Source: Metridium senile (lineage: Eukaryota > Cnidaria > Anthozoa > Actiniaria > Metridiidae). Taken from it: a DNA stretch of 64,000 nt. Positions 33,901 to 36,650 of this stretch are shown piece after piece (the stretch's first letter is position 1; every line of letters begins with the position of its first letter). The stretch is taken from positions 32,163,223 through 32,227,222 of the forward strand of contig OX459096.1 of NCBI GenBank assembly GCA_949775045.1, read 5' to 3'. The translations under genes were made by a program, and so were the position numbers. The notes below the pieces were generated by a model. That model did not search any database and had not been told where the DNA came from. It saw only the letters and a program-made list of their open reading frames with translations.

Positions 33901-36650
33901 TAGCTATGGCGATAGATGTCCGTCTTCTGTACCTGCTCGAATCCTGGCTATGTTTTGGACACTTTTTGGTATTGTTCTGGTTGGTATGATTATAGGAAAC
34001 ATTGCTGTTGCCATGACAACTGTTGCCGTGACACAATCGACTAATTTATATGGCATGAAGGTACATATGATTTCAGTGACTATTATTCCTGGTGATGTGC
34101 TAAACTGAGGAAGAGTTCCAGTTTTAGTATTTCACCATGTGGTGTTCCAAAGTTTTTGATAGGGAACCTCTCCGACAATGACTTTATAAGCTCGCGACAT
34201 TATTGTTAGGAAAAAACAGAGATCGTGATACATATGTTCGTCTTAATGTGACTTCAACAAAATCTGAATCCGTCTCAAATTCACAGCAAACGACAGGTCC
34301 GTCATAAGATGATTTGTCCGTCTGTTTGTGTAGCACGTCTAATAATAACTAAAACTAACCAACTTTGTTTTGATTGCACTTCTATTGTTCATAGGTTGGC
34401 GCCATAAAGAGCTCGTTTGCATATCGCTTTGGTATTCGAAGGAATGCAAAAATGAATACAGGTACAGTCAAAAACTCAAAGTTATAATATACCTATTTCT
34501 GAAAAGGTTTTATTTGAATTGCTTTTGCATATAGCTAATTCAATTAACTTTGTCGCTGATTTATAATGCCTAAAGCCTAATCGTCAGACCGAAAGGGATC
34601 GTGGGATCTTTTATCGAGGCGAATGAGGCGTGCAAAGCGTGTAAAACATTCAACGTGTATTTGCAAGTGTTCCTCAGTGGAAACAAAAACACAAATTACG
34701 GTTTAGGAATCTTGAAAACTCATGCAATTTTAAAATCCCATGACCACTTTCGCTCTCAAGATTAGGCTTTTTTCTTGTTTCAGCGACGAAGTTAATTGAA
34801 TTAGCTATATATTAAAATGCTTAAACATATGACAAACATTTGTTGTACAGATTTCCTTCGGCGTACTGAAGTGTAGTTTTAATGGTGTAATTTGCTTGTT
34901 TTACAGAGCGTGAGTATGAAACATACGACCAAATCTACGAAGACATCGAAAAAGGGCTGATACAGGGTGCTTTACTCGACTCTTTTGCCATGGGAAGCAG
35001 GAAAAAGCTCTTTGACAAGCCATTTATTCGCATCAAGAAAATCTACGATGTTAGTTTTGTACATGGTATTGTATCTGCAGGTAATGCTTCTCTCATAAAC
35101 AGATGTCTTGGACGATATACAAGAAGTAAAGCCGTACAGATATCAGAAACTATTAAAGACAATGTTAAAGCTGTAGAGGTTTGTGCATTTTGACTGACTT
35201 TTTCATTTCTGTTCAGTGCTGAAATTCTTGATTGTTAATTATTTAAAATTGGATTAACTTATATCATATTTTCATATGCATATTCAATTATATAATATTT
35301 TGTATGTTTGTTCGTTTGTTTGTCCATTTCTTAATTTGATCGTTTGTTTATTTGTGTTTACTTGTATGTTTGTTATTTGTTTGTTTGTTTGCTTGTTCGT
35401 TTGCATGTTTTGTTTATTTTGTTTGTTTGTTTGCTTGTTCGTTTGCATTTTTTGCTTATTTGTTTGCATGTTTGTTTGTTTGTTTGTTTGTTTGTTTGCT
35501 TGCTTGTTCGTTTGCATGTTTTGCTTGTTTTTTTTTTGTATGTTTGTTAGTGATCACCATGTATTTGTCTCCTTTGCCGTTCCCTAGACAATGATGACGA
35601 AGGTGGCCTTCTGAAGCTTACAAAGCTCATACAAAAGTTCTCTAGACCATAATGATATTTGTTTCTGTTTAAGGTGGTAAATACGCCATTAGCAAGCGAG
35701 ATGTCGTCTGGTGTTTTTGATGCGGGTAGTACTGTGTTTTTAGACTTCGTAAAGATGACAAGTGGAGCGCTTGTATTCTTGATTGTACTGGGATTAATAT
35801 GGCATGTAATCTACTCCATCAAGAAGACTCGTCCCCTCACTCTAGGTAGGACTCAGCACATATAATTAAAATGAACCCCCTCCCTCTGGAACAGCACTAT
35901 CCACATGGGTTAAGCCACAGACAGGATAACTGTATCTGATCTGAGGCCGGTAGTACAAAGCTGGGCTCAATAGCCCGGGAGGGGTGGGGACTCACTTTAA
36001 ATTTGTCCAAGTGGTAGGGGTGATCGGCGGTCGGCTTTAAAAATGACATTATGACAATTTATCTGATTGACAGGCCATAGCTGCCAGTCTTCTTCATAGT
36101 TCCCTACGCCATCTTGAAAGGTAGCCGGGCCTTTGCATTGAAGCGAGACGAACGTTGAGCGTTGGACACCTTGCGGGACAATTATTGACGTGTCTATCAT
36201 TGCAAGCTCAACGTTCGTCTCGCTTGGATGCAAAGGCCAGGCTACCTTTTAAGATGGCGTAGGAAACTGTTAAGGGGACTATTAGTTGTTTAAGCTATTA
36301 CAAGAAGCTGTGCCCAGTAAATATTTTATTTTTGTAAACTGCAATGACAAGTTCAACTATAGTTCCTTTATTTTATAGCCGAAACAAGACGAAGAGAAAT
36401 GAAGAGAAGGATTGACCTATTTTACAAGCGTTTCTCTAAGCTTGCAACAACCTTAAAAGAAAAGCACAAGCAACAAAGACTGCAGTTTCTAAAGCTAAGC
36501 CAGGACAGAAACAGGACAGAAACAAGTGGGAAACAGAAGAGCAACAAGAAGAATAAACGCAAAAAGACTTGGTTCTCTTTCGATAACAATGAAACTGTTG
36601 TTAAATACATATACGACAGCGACGAATCTACACCAAATGACCTCACCTGA
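605..36650 (+). CDS. Giant multidomain receptor with a potassium-filter glutamate-receptor-like channel at its C-terminus (5' partial)
   Basis: Thirty exons chain with consistent phases: 605-719, 1698-1934, 5907-6314, 7113-7376, 8470-8580, 9747-9947, 10201-10899, 11326-11441, 12501-12553, 14074-14207, 15409-15717, 16392-16688, 19327-19674, 20369-20662, 21836-21968, 23119-23276, 23751-23919, 24382-24536, 25009-25305, 26687-26977, 27903-28205, 29107-29403, 31038-31340, 32663-33129, 33240-33334, 33904-34060, 34395-34461, 34907-35178, 35674-35845, 36379-36650. They sum to 7194 bases, a multiple of three, and end in TGA. All acceptors are AG and all donors GT, and the ectodomain is mostly phase 1-1 exons, as in shuffled extracellular modules. 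The predicted product is a plasma-membrane protein with an adhesive or lectin-like ectodomain and a ligand-gated potassium-channel-like core. The start codon and signal peptide lie upstream of the window. Function is inferred from domains only; one transcript across all exons has not been shown. Confidence 0.8.
1083..1261. repeat. Inverted-repeat element with AATAGAC / GTCTATT ends
   Basis: The left arm (tttacct ... cccatttcag at 1114) is mirrored by the right arm (ctgaaatggg to 1230, then aggtaaag and tctatt). A second copy lies at 28325-28503. Non-autonomous DNA element inside an intron. Confidence 0.65.
1698..1934 (+). CDS. TLDc domain, N-terminal half
   Basis: Phase 1-1 exon of 79 codons, acceptor cataG|GT and donor AATG|GTGAGT. 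The peptide contains FHALKDGWNAEALLSNCSNK and then GPLVFLVRKGSHVFGGFTD. This matches the animal TLDc pattern of an aromatic-rich 'CYxASxDGW' segment followed by 'CxxKGPTVTLVxxxxxxFGGFTD'. The C-terminal half of the fold is in the exon at 7113, not in the next exon. Confidence 0.8.
2131..2895. mobile_element. Cluster of three adjoining hairpin MITEs
   Basis: Three long palindromes abut: 2131-2389 (arms with ctgcaataacgttgtccacc), 2388-2661 (arms with tccaaaaaacgttgtctggt) and 2652-2895 (arms with tacttgcaataaggttgtca). The second and third share the palindromic junction aggtgtatatatacacct. The ends of the second and third conform to the TATATACACCTA family described in the findings. Confidence 0.8.
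2989..3424 (-). pseudogene. LINE (CR1/L2/RTE-like) reverse transcriptase C-terminus, fragment
   Basis: An open frame of 143 codons with LQRVQNVAARMIAGARRTDH, then HWLPIEARINFKI and LWNSLPENIKK. This is the region after the RT domain in common animal LINE ORF2 proteins. No catalytic motif is included, so it is a dead fragment in an intron of the large gene, opposite in strand. Confidence 0.8.
3586..3690. mobile_element. Pogo/Tigger-like MITE, copy 1
   Basis: A 105-bp element bounded by TA on both sides, starting CAGTGGAGCCCCGCC and ending GGGGTTCAACTG. The interior contains taatacggccacc repeats. CAGTnnAACCCC-type ends with TA target sites are typical of pogo/Tigger relatives. Confidence 0.75.
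4676..4855. mobile_element. Pogo/Tigger-like MITE, copy 2
   Basis: Same family as 3586-3690, starting CAGTGGAACCCCGCC and ending GGGGTTCCACTG with TA flanks; 180 bp, longer than copy 1. Confidence 0.8.
5630..5852. mobile_element. Hairpin MITE with TAGGCCCGTT ends
   Basis: The left arm (taggcccgtt, then tttgtcgcgtgacaagag) is mirrored by the right arm (ctcttgtcgcgcgacaaaat, then aaacgggcctta). It ends about 55 bp before the acceptor of the F5/8C exon. Confidence 0.7.
5907..6314 (+). CDS. F5/8 type C (discoidin/fucolectin-like) lectin domain
   Basis: A single phase 1-1 exon of 136 codons, acceptor gtcag|GT and donor TATG|GTAGGT. Visible hallmarks are SNAVDGDLSTFSSTNDWEDN (the NAVDG motif that follows the first strand), RWWRV, the 'hydrophobic-x-V-x-I' strand, and a C-terminal SIRIAEIKVYG strand. 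Cysteines resemble fucolectin-type galactose-binding folds. It lies between the two halves of the TLDc domain. Confidence 0.8.
6387..6447. repeat. (TCAA)n microsatellite
   Basis: About a dozen TCAA units with minor interruptions, just downstream of the F5/8C exon. Confidence 0.9.
7113..7376 (+). CDS. TLDc domain, C-terminal half
   Basis: Phase 1-1 exon of 88 codons, acceptor caacag and donor GGAG|GTAAGA. The peptide starts YQAVPSTKAFLFKLNQ, which matches the 'xxSxxAFLFSL' strand that follows FGGFTD in TLDc. It goes on with VIFGKGDLSINI (the 'FGxGxDLxI' motif) and ends QPDDIEVLTLGG (the 'x-DEIEVFxL' end). If the F5/8C exon is skipped, this joins 1698-1934 in frame to give a continuous TLDc fold. 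Confidence 0.8.
7475..7779. mobile_element. TATATACACCTA-family hairpin MITE (GTTGTCGCAGCC type), copy 1
   Basis: The left arm (tgtatacacctagttcaata, then cgttgtcgcagccgaagc) is mirrored by the right arm (gctttgtttgcgacaac..., gaaatagatgtata). Copies of the same interior lie at 13708 and 14313. Confidence 0.8.
7789..8055. mobile_element. TA-flanked hairpin MITE, CACTGCAAAACGG ends, copy 1
   Basis: Starts CACTGCAAAACGGCTGAGTA and ends with its complement (tcagccgttttgcagtg), flanked by TA on both sides. The inner arms share tcaggatgacactttatagt. A second copy is at 9380-9658. Confidence 0.85.
8470..8580 (+). CDS. Small Cys-containing linker exon
   Basis: Phase 1-1 exon of 37 codons (acceptor cgcttag, donor CGAG|GTAAGA) containing LPCLEGEIFDKIVKQCKCDF and a later EIC. 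Four cysteines are visible. I do not recognise a domain; it may be a small disulfide knot or part of one with the next exon. The exon call rests on phase agreement and splice sites. Confidence 0.5.
8743..8916. mobile_element. Pogo/Tigger-like MITE, copy 3
   Basis: Starts CAGTGGAACCCCGTTCATCC and ends GGGGTTTAATGCACTG. The interior shares tggccgtattaacggggtgg with copies 1 and 2, in reverse orientation. Confidence 0.75.
8989..9206. mobile_element. Hairpin MITE with AAAAGGCCCGGGCAAACGG ends
   Basis: Near-complete palindrome: cggtttcaacatttgcttca and caacatccgttcgattttgt on the left recur inverted at 9125-9200. It resembles the element at 13417-13605 at its ends. Confidence 0.8.
9380..9658. mobile_element. 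TA-flanked hairpin MITE, CACTGCAAAAACGG ends, copy 2
   Basis: Same family as 7789-8055: TA, CACTGCAAAAACGGCTGAGT at the left and its complement, then TA, at the right. It ends about 90 bp before the acceptor of the exon at 9747. Confidence 0.85.
9747..9947 (+). CDS. Exon of unrecognised extracellular domain
   Basis: Phase 1-1 exon of 67 codons (acceptor cttccag, donor CGAA|GTATGT). The peptide includes RFKVSMTHYARYNEKNGVWT, a single CFSDES segment and SFFVNNTSLIRIRSRS. The pattern suggests a short beta-rich module (K-V-S-hydrophobic-x-H-Y-A-R). I cannot assign a family. Confidence 0.55.
10201..10899 (+). CDS. LamG-like / concanavalin-A-like lectin domain
   Basis: A single large phase 1-1 exon of 233 codons (acceptor tattcag, donor AAAG|GTAACA). 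It begins LLYWPMDD and has GVLNGALSFNGEGNIVRLP, CVSMWIKF, IWFHLIFRYR and a final ASFDEIIVFKVLNA. This is the LamG/pentraxin-like order: W-P-hydrophobic-D start, G-x-A-L-x-F-x-G strand, 'S-x-W-hydrophobic' strand, and 'DEIxVF' end. A carbohydrate- or protein-binding role is inferred from the fold. Confidence 0.8.
11326..11441 (+). CDS. SEA domain, part 1
   Basis: Phase 1 in, phase 0 out (acceptor attacag, donor CAATG|GTATGT). The peptide LYINTSIETKIGWNSDLENK continues with a short acidic helix. SEA domains begin with such a strand followed by a helix. It chains in frame with the small exon at 12501. The donor lies just before an AAAC-rich microsatellite of about 0.9 kb. Confidence 0.55.
11487..12372. 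repeat. AAAC/AAC/GACA-rich microsatellite, about 0.9 kb
   Basis: Irregular iteration of aaacaaacaac and aaacagacc words fills the intron between SEA exons 1 and 2. It keeps reading frames open on the minus strand, giving Cys/Leu/Val-rich pseudo-proteins that are not genes. Confidence 0.95.
12501..12553 (+). CDS. SEA domain, part 2 (micro-exon)
   Basis: A 53-base exon (acceptor atcctag, donor TTCAG|GTATTA), phase 0 in and phase 2 out, encoding IRSADVANTTKSIEIKF. The phases match the exons on either side, and the alternating hydrophobic strand at its end suits a SEA fold. Confidence 0.5.
12844..13112. mobile_element. TATATACACCTA-family hairpin MITE (GTTGTCCATCTG type), copy 1
   Basis: The left arm (tatacacctatttcaattaa, then cgttgtccatctg and gatctgagaccgacaggaat) is mirrored at 13050-13112 (cctatcggtctcagatcaac, then ttaattgaaataggtgtat). 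Sister copies lie at 45946-46212 and 37998-38541. Confidence 0.85.
13417..13605. mobile_element. Hairpin MITE with AGGCCCG ends and TAA flanks
   Basis: Left TAA, then aggcccggacaaacgcacgc and aacattgttgg; right ccaacaatgttgcgtgcgtt, then tgcacgggcct and TAA. The 3-bp TAA flanks suggest a PIF/Harbinger-like mover. Confidence 0.8.
13708..14000. mobile_element. TATATACACCTA-family hairpin MITE (GTTGTCGCAGCC type), copy 2
   Basis: Arms: tcattgtcgcagccgaagct at the left; ttctttgcaggtttcagagt and gaaatagatgtatata at the right. The left end is worn (tatatactatag). Confidence 0.75.
14074..14207 (+). CDS. SEA domain, part 3
   Basis: Acceptor atcctag and donor GATG|GTAACT, chosen because it is the donor in this frame that gives the phase 1 needed by the next FN3 exon; reading past it meets a stop at 14261. 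The peptide contains NGNGIALCDISIRFHGEGFV, where SEA domains have 'G-x-hydrophobic-hydrophobic-V-x-Y-x-hydrophobic-x-F', followed by a helix. No canonical GSVVV autoproteolysis site is present. Confidence 0.6.
14313..14615. mobile_element. TATATACACCTA-family hairpin MITE (GTTGTCGCAGCC type), copy 3
   Basis: Left tatatacacctatttcaata, then atcgttgtc; right cttcggctgcgacaacattt, then tttgaaataggtgtatat. It lies about 105 bp downstream of the last SEA exon. Confidence 0.85.
14904..15095. mobile_element. AATAGTC...GACTATT hairpin MITE, copy 1
   Basis: Left: cacagttccctgcgccatct, then taaaaggtaac. Right: aagatggcgcagggaactgt, then gggactatt. The interior arms share cttgcaatgatagag. Other copies: 22551, 32416, 36075 and a fragment near 6457. 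Confidence 0.8.
15409..15717 (+). CDS. Fibronectin type III domain 1
   Basis: Phase 1-1 exon of 103 codons (acceptor gtttcag, donor GCAG|GTGAGT). The B-strand Trp is in LNIEWTSK, the C strand is FRRYTVKYVN, and the F-strand signature is TNYNLSVRADTHEGDG. First of eleven FN3 units. Confidence 0.8.
15770..15955. repeat. Dispersed repeat, inverted partner of 22855-23105
   Basis: Contains tatgcctattgttctgatgc, aacctgttaaaaaaag, accatatatggttatgg and caagattgcatacggtattt. Each recurs in reverse complement in the FN3-5 intron at 22855-23105. Confidence 0.75.
16083..16290. repeat. (GAAT)n-like tetranucleotide tract
   Basis: Degenerate gaatgaatgaat / gaataaat iteration in the intron before FN3-2. 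Confidence 0.9.
16392..16688 (+). CDS. Fibronectin type III domain 2
   Basis: Phase 1-1 exon of 99 codons (acceptor ctacag, donor GATG|GTAAGT). FN3 hallmarks: VSWSAIPAEYLRGPISYLI and LQKYSEYSISICG, ending with the linker WTDEDG that recurs in several units of this gene. Confidence 0.9.
17093..17510. repeat. 69-bp minisatellite, six copies
   Basis: The word atggtttattgtcagcatag starts at 17093, 17162, 17231, 17300, 17369 and 17438, exactly 69 bp apart. Because 69 is a multiple of three, long repetitive open frames appear on both strands; they are artefacts of the repeat. Confidence 0.97.
17511..17814. repeat. 57-bp minisatellite, left block (about five copies)
   Basis: The word tatgtttgggtgatcggagg recurs every 57 bp (atg at 17535, 17592, 17649, 17706, 17763). 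The block continues at 18862 after a LINE insertion. Confidence 0.95.
17815..18861 (+). pseudogene. 5'-truncated LINE (CR1/jockey-like) RT C-terminus and 3' tail, inserted in the minisatellite
   Basis: The frame at 17811-18302 has NVAKCKVLNMSKKG, DLGVKVTSDLTWTKHI, KANRSLGLIKRI and LVRPQLKYASSVWSP, the conserved RT tail of jockey/CR1-type ORF2. After a stop at 18302, broken frames still show VKLWNSLPGHF near 18450. The 3' end is AT-rich and finishes in a short ctaaa-type iteration (aataaactaaactaa), followed at once by the next minisatellite unit. Catalytic domains are absent, so it is immobile. Confidence 0.85.
18862..19247. repeat. 57-bp minisatellite, right block, ending with an inverted partial unit
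   Basis: About six units of the same 57-bp repeat (tatgtttgggtgatcggagg-like words) with more divergence than the left block. The last piece (about 19206-19247) is an inverted copy (cgatcacccaaacatacttt). Confidence 0.9.
19327..19674 (+). CDS. Fibronectin type III domain 3
   Basis: Phase 1-1 exon of 116 codons, longer than its sister units because of an extended C'-E loop (about 20 extra residues before the ITGLKLF segment). Trp is in IILWSEIPKEM and the F strand is TSYEFRLACGTSKGLG. It follows the minisatellite and LINE tract. Confidence 0.85.
19944..20150. repeat. Low-complexity AAT/AAAAT/AAC tract
   Basis: Consecutive (aat)n, (aaaat)n and (caa)n runs in the intron before FN3-4. Confidence 0.85.
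20369..20662 (+). CDS. Fibronectin type III domain 4
   Basis: Phase 1-1 exon of 98 codons (acceptor ttctcag, donor GATA|GTAAGT). FIQWSPVPPEYLYGKLQGY, then LNGLKKYEKYSIKMAAFTA and the linker FTDEDS. Several N-x-S/T sequons are visible. Confidence 0.9.
20690..21140. repeat. Foldback-rich intronic tract
   Basis: Several inverted pairs: aactagagggtttcttg with agaaaccctctag, ccaatcagaag with cttctgattgg, and aaaccggttt repeated. Element borders are unclear. Confidence 0.4.
21421..21545. repeat. Dispersed repeat, inverted partner of 38551-38707
   Basis: tagacgcacttagtg, ggtttacctgtagcattacg and agacccatagatagaaaagg recur in reverse complement at 38551-38707, outside the gene. Confidence 0.8.
21836..21968 (+). 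CDS. Fibronectin type III domain 5, N-terminal part
   Basis: Exon with phase 1 in and phase 2 out (acceptor ctatag, donor ACAG|GTTAGT) encoding VPESGPENLTTVGVQSNGLV and the GNVLGYVITLYDR C strand. The usual B-strand Trp is Leu here (LVLSLKPP). It joins the exon at 23119. Confidence 0.8.
22236..22440. mobile_element. TATATACACCTA-family hairpin MITE (CTTGCAA type), degraded copy
   Basis: Left: tgcacctatacctagttgca, then agaaagttgtc. Right: gacaacgttcttgcaataag, then gtgca. The interior arms (attaaagacaaaagaagatc) match the copies at 2652 and 37208. Confidence 0.75.
22551..22745. mobile_element. AATAGTC hairpin MITE, copy 2
   Basis: Starts aatagcccccttaaaagctc; the arms share atcttgaaaggtagctggcc and cttgcaatgatagag with the other copies. 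The right end is worn. Confidence 0.75.
22855..23105. repeat. Dispersed repeat interrupted by a Harbinger-like end fragment
   Basis: Inverted counterpart of 15770-15955. It is interrupted at about 22938-23038 by ggcctcggctacacgaatcc and following bases, the left part of the element seen complete at 37427-37612. Confidence 0.7.
23119..23276 (+). CDS. Fibronectin type III domain 5, C-terminal part
   Basis: Exon with phase 2 in and phase 1 out (acceptor ttttcag, donor GCAG|GTAAGA). It supplies the second half: DSMKPYTDYTVSVSAFNAKG, then QGKPTNITIKTQEAG. Confidence 0.85.
23751..23919 (+). CDS. Fibronectin type III domain 6, N-terminal part
   Basis: Exon with phase 1 in and phase 2 out (acceptor accaatag, donor TACG|GTAAGC). 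APSAPPSKVVATSLPGASIT, then VSWDPVDIFYVNGIVRSYVI. It splits after the C' strand at the same place as domain 5, suggesting the two split units arose by duplication. Confidence 0.85.
24382..24536 (+). CDS. Fibronectin type III domain 6, C-terminal part, with a polyarginine run
   Basis: Exon with phase 2 in and phase 1 out (acceptor atttcag, donor GCTG|GTATGC). The peptide starts VQASRRRRRAIDKPFSITDL and continues DPYTPYGVQILAVTVANG. Five consecutive Arg codons (24395-24409) lie in the loop before the E strand. Confidence 0.85.
24675..24988. repeat. (TTGA)/(CTGA) tetranucleotide tract
   Basis: About 300 bp of ttgattgactgactgg-type iteration ending about 20 bp before the FN3-7 acceptor. Confidence 0.95.
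25009..25305 (+). CDS. Fibronectin type III domain 7
   Basis: Phase 1-1 exon of 99 codons (acceptor gattag, donor GATG|GTAAGA). MVSWDEVPDKHKNGIIIGY, then LEKYELYEVYICASTSYAAG and the linker AEDG. The acceptor lies directly after a TTGA/CTGA tetranucleotide tract. Confidence 0.9.
25975..26537. repeat. 51-bp tandem repeat, about eleven copies
   Basis: The word tgctactgtggaatagagcg recurs about every 51 bp (tggaatagag at 26030, 26081, 26132 and so on). Some units carry a small insertion (gatcgagctc), giving a higher-order pattern. Confidence 0.9.
26687..26977 (+). CDS. Fibronectin type III domain 8
   Basis: Phase 1-1 exon of 97 codons (acceptor ttttag, donor CAAG|GTATAT). The F strand is LEIWTNYTVQIQAFTSVGNG. 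The B-strand Trp is missing (FTVKFDTM). The donor is followed within a few bases by a (CCCTTG)n array. Confidence 0.85.
26982..27290. repeat. (CCCTTG)n array followed by an 18-bp CT-rich array
   Basis: Sixteen or so cccttg units to about 27080, then about eleven units of ctcatcttcttgttctct. It starts five bases inside the intron after FN3-8. Confidence 0.95.
27409..27525. repeat. (ACACT)n pentanucleotide tract
   Basis: More than 20 units of cactacactacacta. Confidence 0.95.
27903..28205 (+). CDS. Fibronectin type III domain 9
   Basis: Phase 1-1 exon of 101 codons (acceptor gtctcag, donor GACA|GTAAGT). IRVEWSPIDPSLTRGIARGY, then LHKYVEYDIYITAVTNKDGN and the linker TDQDS. Confidence 0.9.
28325..28503. 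repeat. Second copy of the AATAGAC inverted-repeat element
   Basis: Starts aatagacccattcag; contains caaaccacgtgtgcattccc and aatgtcatgtggtctgaaat as inverted arms; ends aaaagggtctatt. Matches 1083-1261. Confidence 0.65.
28504..28925. repeat. Degenerate GAATTGACTTGGATCGA repeat
   Basis: Iterated gaattgaattgacttagatc / gagtcgaattgagttg words; the tract starts about 28240 and resumes after the element at 28325-28503. Confidence 0.85.
29107..29403 (+). CDS. Fibronectin type III domain 10
   Basis: Phase 1-1 exon of 99 codons (acceptor attatag, donor AGTG|GTAAGT). LGWHEVPDGYKNGVIMGY, then LPSFVDFKITLLAFTIKGDG and the linker TTDESG. Confidence 0.9.
29707..30643. mobile_element. Composite: two palindromic units flanking a segment with a minus-strand open frame
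   Basis: Hairpins 29707-29867 and 30481-30643 share aacaatatacacttaatgac, tggtcccgagggaaac and an inverted second arm. The inner segment starts ttatattggtaaatta and ends taatttaccaatataa, an inverted pair. On the minus strand it holds an open frame to 30063 with a conserved-looking end and a CAATAAAG signal near 29930. Confidence 0.7.
30829..30985. repeat. ATGTGATG-type short tandem tract
   Basis: Degenerate repetition of atgtgatgtgatgtag-like words in the intron before FN3-11. Confidence 0.85.
31038..31340 (+). CDS. Fibronectin type III domain 11
   Basis: Phase 1-1 exon of 101 codons (acceptor caatag, donor GGAG|GTTAGT). IAWKEIPRGGLPGILLGYRL, then LEIFTKYQVSISGHTTKGDG. It is the last adhesive module; the next exon opens the channel core. 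Confidence 0.9.
31377..31582. mobile_element. TATATACACCTA-family hairpin MITE (CTTGCAA type), near-intact copy
   Basis: Left: tatatacacctacttgcaag, then aacgttgtca. Right: tgacaacgttcttgcaagta, then ggtgtata. Arms with ttagtggattaggaataaat are almost perfectly mirrored, so the whole element folds as one hairpin. Confidence 0.9.
32416..32595. mobile_element. AATAGTC hairpin MITE, copy 3
   Basis: Starts aatagtccccttcacagttc and ends aaggggactatt; contains cttgcaatgatagag. It ends about 65 bp before the channel-core acceptor. Confidence 0.8.
32663..33129 (+). CDS. Channel core: S1-like ligand-binding lobe and first transmembrane helix (M1)
   Basis: Phase 1 in, phase 0 out. After a short TCKCKKR stretch the peptide has ELPPYVN, GNVMGIMPSVVQDMIVSC, MIDGMTDIIFPIPG and LVETPGVAFLISS. 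These match in order the iGluR S1 landmarks 'PPFV', 'GxCxDLLxxIA', 'LxxGxADIAVxPL' and 'PYxxxGLxxLV'. No Arg occurs where iGluRs place the glutamate-carboxylate Arg; the stretch reads AVSQKNYK. M1 is WPLFLISFLLAFVVGCFVWA (33067 to about 33126). There is no separate amino-terminal domain as in animal AMPA or NMDA receptors; FN3 domain 11 precedes directly. Confidence 0.8.
33240..33334 (+). CDS. Channel core: pore helix and first half of the potassium filter
   Basis: Exon with phase 0 in and phase 2 out (acceptor ctttag, donor GG|GTAAGG). It encodes ECSGNYNEFPQSYIRGSWEG followed by FWFTFVSMTTVG. The 'FPxxYxxGxxxGFWFxFVxMTTVG' pattern is that of bacterial GluR0-type and two-TM potassium channels. 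The intron cuts the first Gly codon of GYG. Confidence 0.85.
33336..33845. repeat. (TAGTG)n and derived GTGTAATGTGGTG array in the filter intron
   Basis: About 20 perfect gtagt units, then degenerate longer units (gtactagtgtaatggtgtga). It fills the intron that splits the GYG filter codon. Confidence 0.95.
33904..34060 (+). CDS. Channel core: second half of the potassium filter and M3 helix
   Basis: Exon with phase 2 in and phase 0 out (acceptor cattag, donor AAG|GTACAT). It completes the filter as TTVGYGDRCP and continues with a hydrophobic helix, ILAMFWTLFGIVLVGMIIGN, then IAVAMTTVAV (about 33940-34030). The GNIAVAMTT segment lies where iGluR M3 has SYTANLAAFLT. The exon ends at the start of S2 (NLYGMK). 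Confidence 0.85.
34395..34461 (+). CDS. Channel core: start of S2 lobe
   Basis: A 67-base exon (acceptor cатag-type AG at 34393-34394, donor ACAG|GTACAG) encoding VGAIKSSFAYRFGIRRNAKM. With the preceding GMK it matches the iGluR S2 opening 'KVGxxxGSxAxxxF' where S2 binds the ligand. Confidence 0.75.
34529..34810. mobile_element. Hairpin-ended MITE, ATATAGCTAATTCAATTAAC ends
   Basis: Left atatagctaattcaattaac, then tttgtcgctga; right tcagcgacgaagttaattga, then attagctatat. Lies between two S2 exons. Confidence 0.85.
34907..35178 (+). CDS. Channel core: S2 ligand-binding lobe
   Basis: Exon with phase 1 in and phase 0 out (acceptor tttacag, donor GAG|GTTTGT). YDQIYEDIEKGLIQGALLDS matches the S2 pattern 'xxexxxxxlxxGxxdaxxxDs', keeping the acidic residue of the S2 lobe. 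It continues RIKKIYDVSFVHGIVSAGN, where iGluRs read 'xxxxxxxxGxxxxKgS', and a helix (SLINRCLGRY...). Confidence 0.75.
35298..35545. repeat. (TTTG)n tract
   Basis: Irregular gtttgtttgtttgcttgttc words in the intron before the M4 exon. Confidence 0.9.
35674..35845 (+). CDS. Channel core: end of S2 and M4 helix
   Basis: Exon with phase 0 in and phase 1 out (acceptor tttaag, donor TAG|GTAGGA). After SGVFDAGSTVFLDFVKMTSG comes a clear membrane helix ALVFLIVLGLIWHVIYSI (about 35767-35820), the M4 seen in eukaryotic iGluRs and absent from bacterial GluR0. It is followed by basic KKTR, as expected on the cytoplasmic side. Confidence 0.8.
36075..36283. mobile_element. AATAGTC hairpin MITE, copy 4
   Basis: Arms: gccatcttgaaaggtagccg with ggctaccttttaagatggcg, and cgagacgaacgttgagc with gctcaacgttcgtctcgc. 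Ends aaggggactatt, about 95 bp before the terminal exon. Confidence 0.8.
36379..36650 (+). CDS. Cytoplasmic tail and stop of the receptor-channel
   Basis: Terminal exon (acceptor tttatag, phase 1) of about 90 residues ending in TGA at 36648-36650. The tail is very basic and helical (ETRRREMKRRIDLFYKRF), has a lysine cluster KQKSNKKNKRKK, and ends acidic (YIYDSDESTPNDLT). No known domain. Confidence 0.75.

Noticed and set aside
32663..35845. Voltage-gated or inward-rectifier potassium channel
   Set aside because: There is no S1-S4 voltage sensor with spaced Arg; long soluble lobes before M1 and between M3 and M4 fit the iGluR layout.
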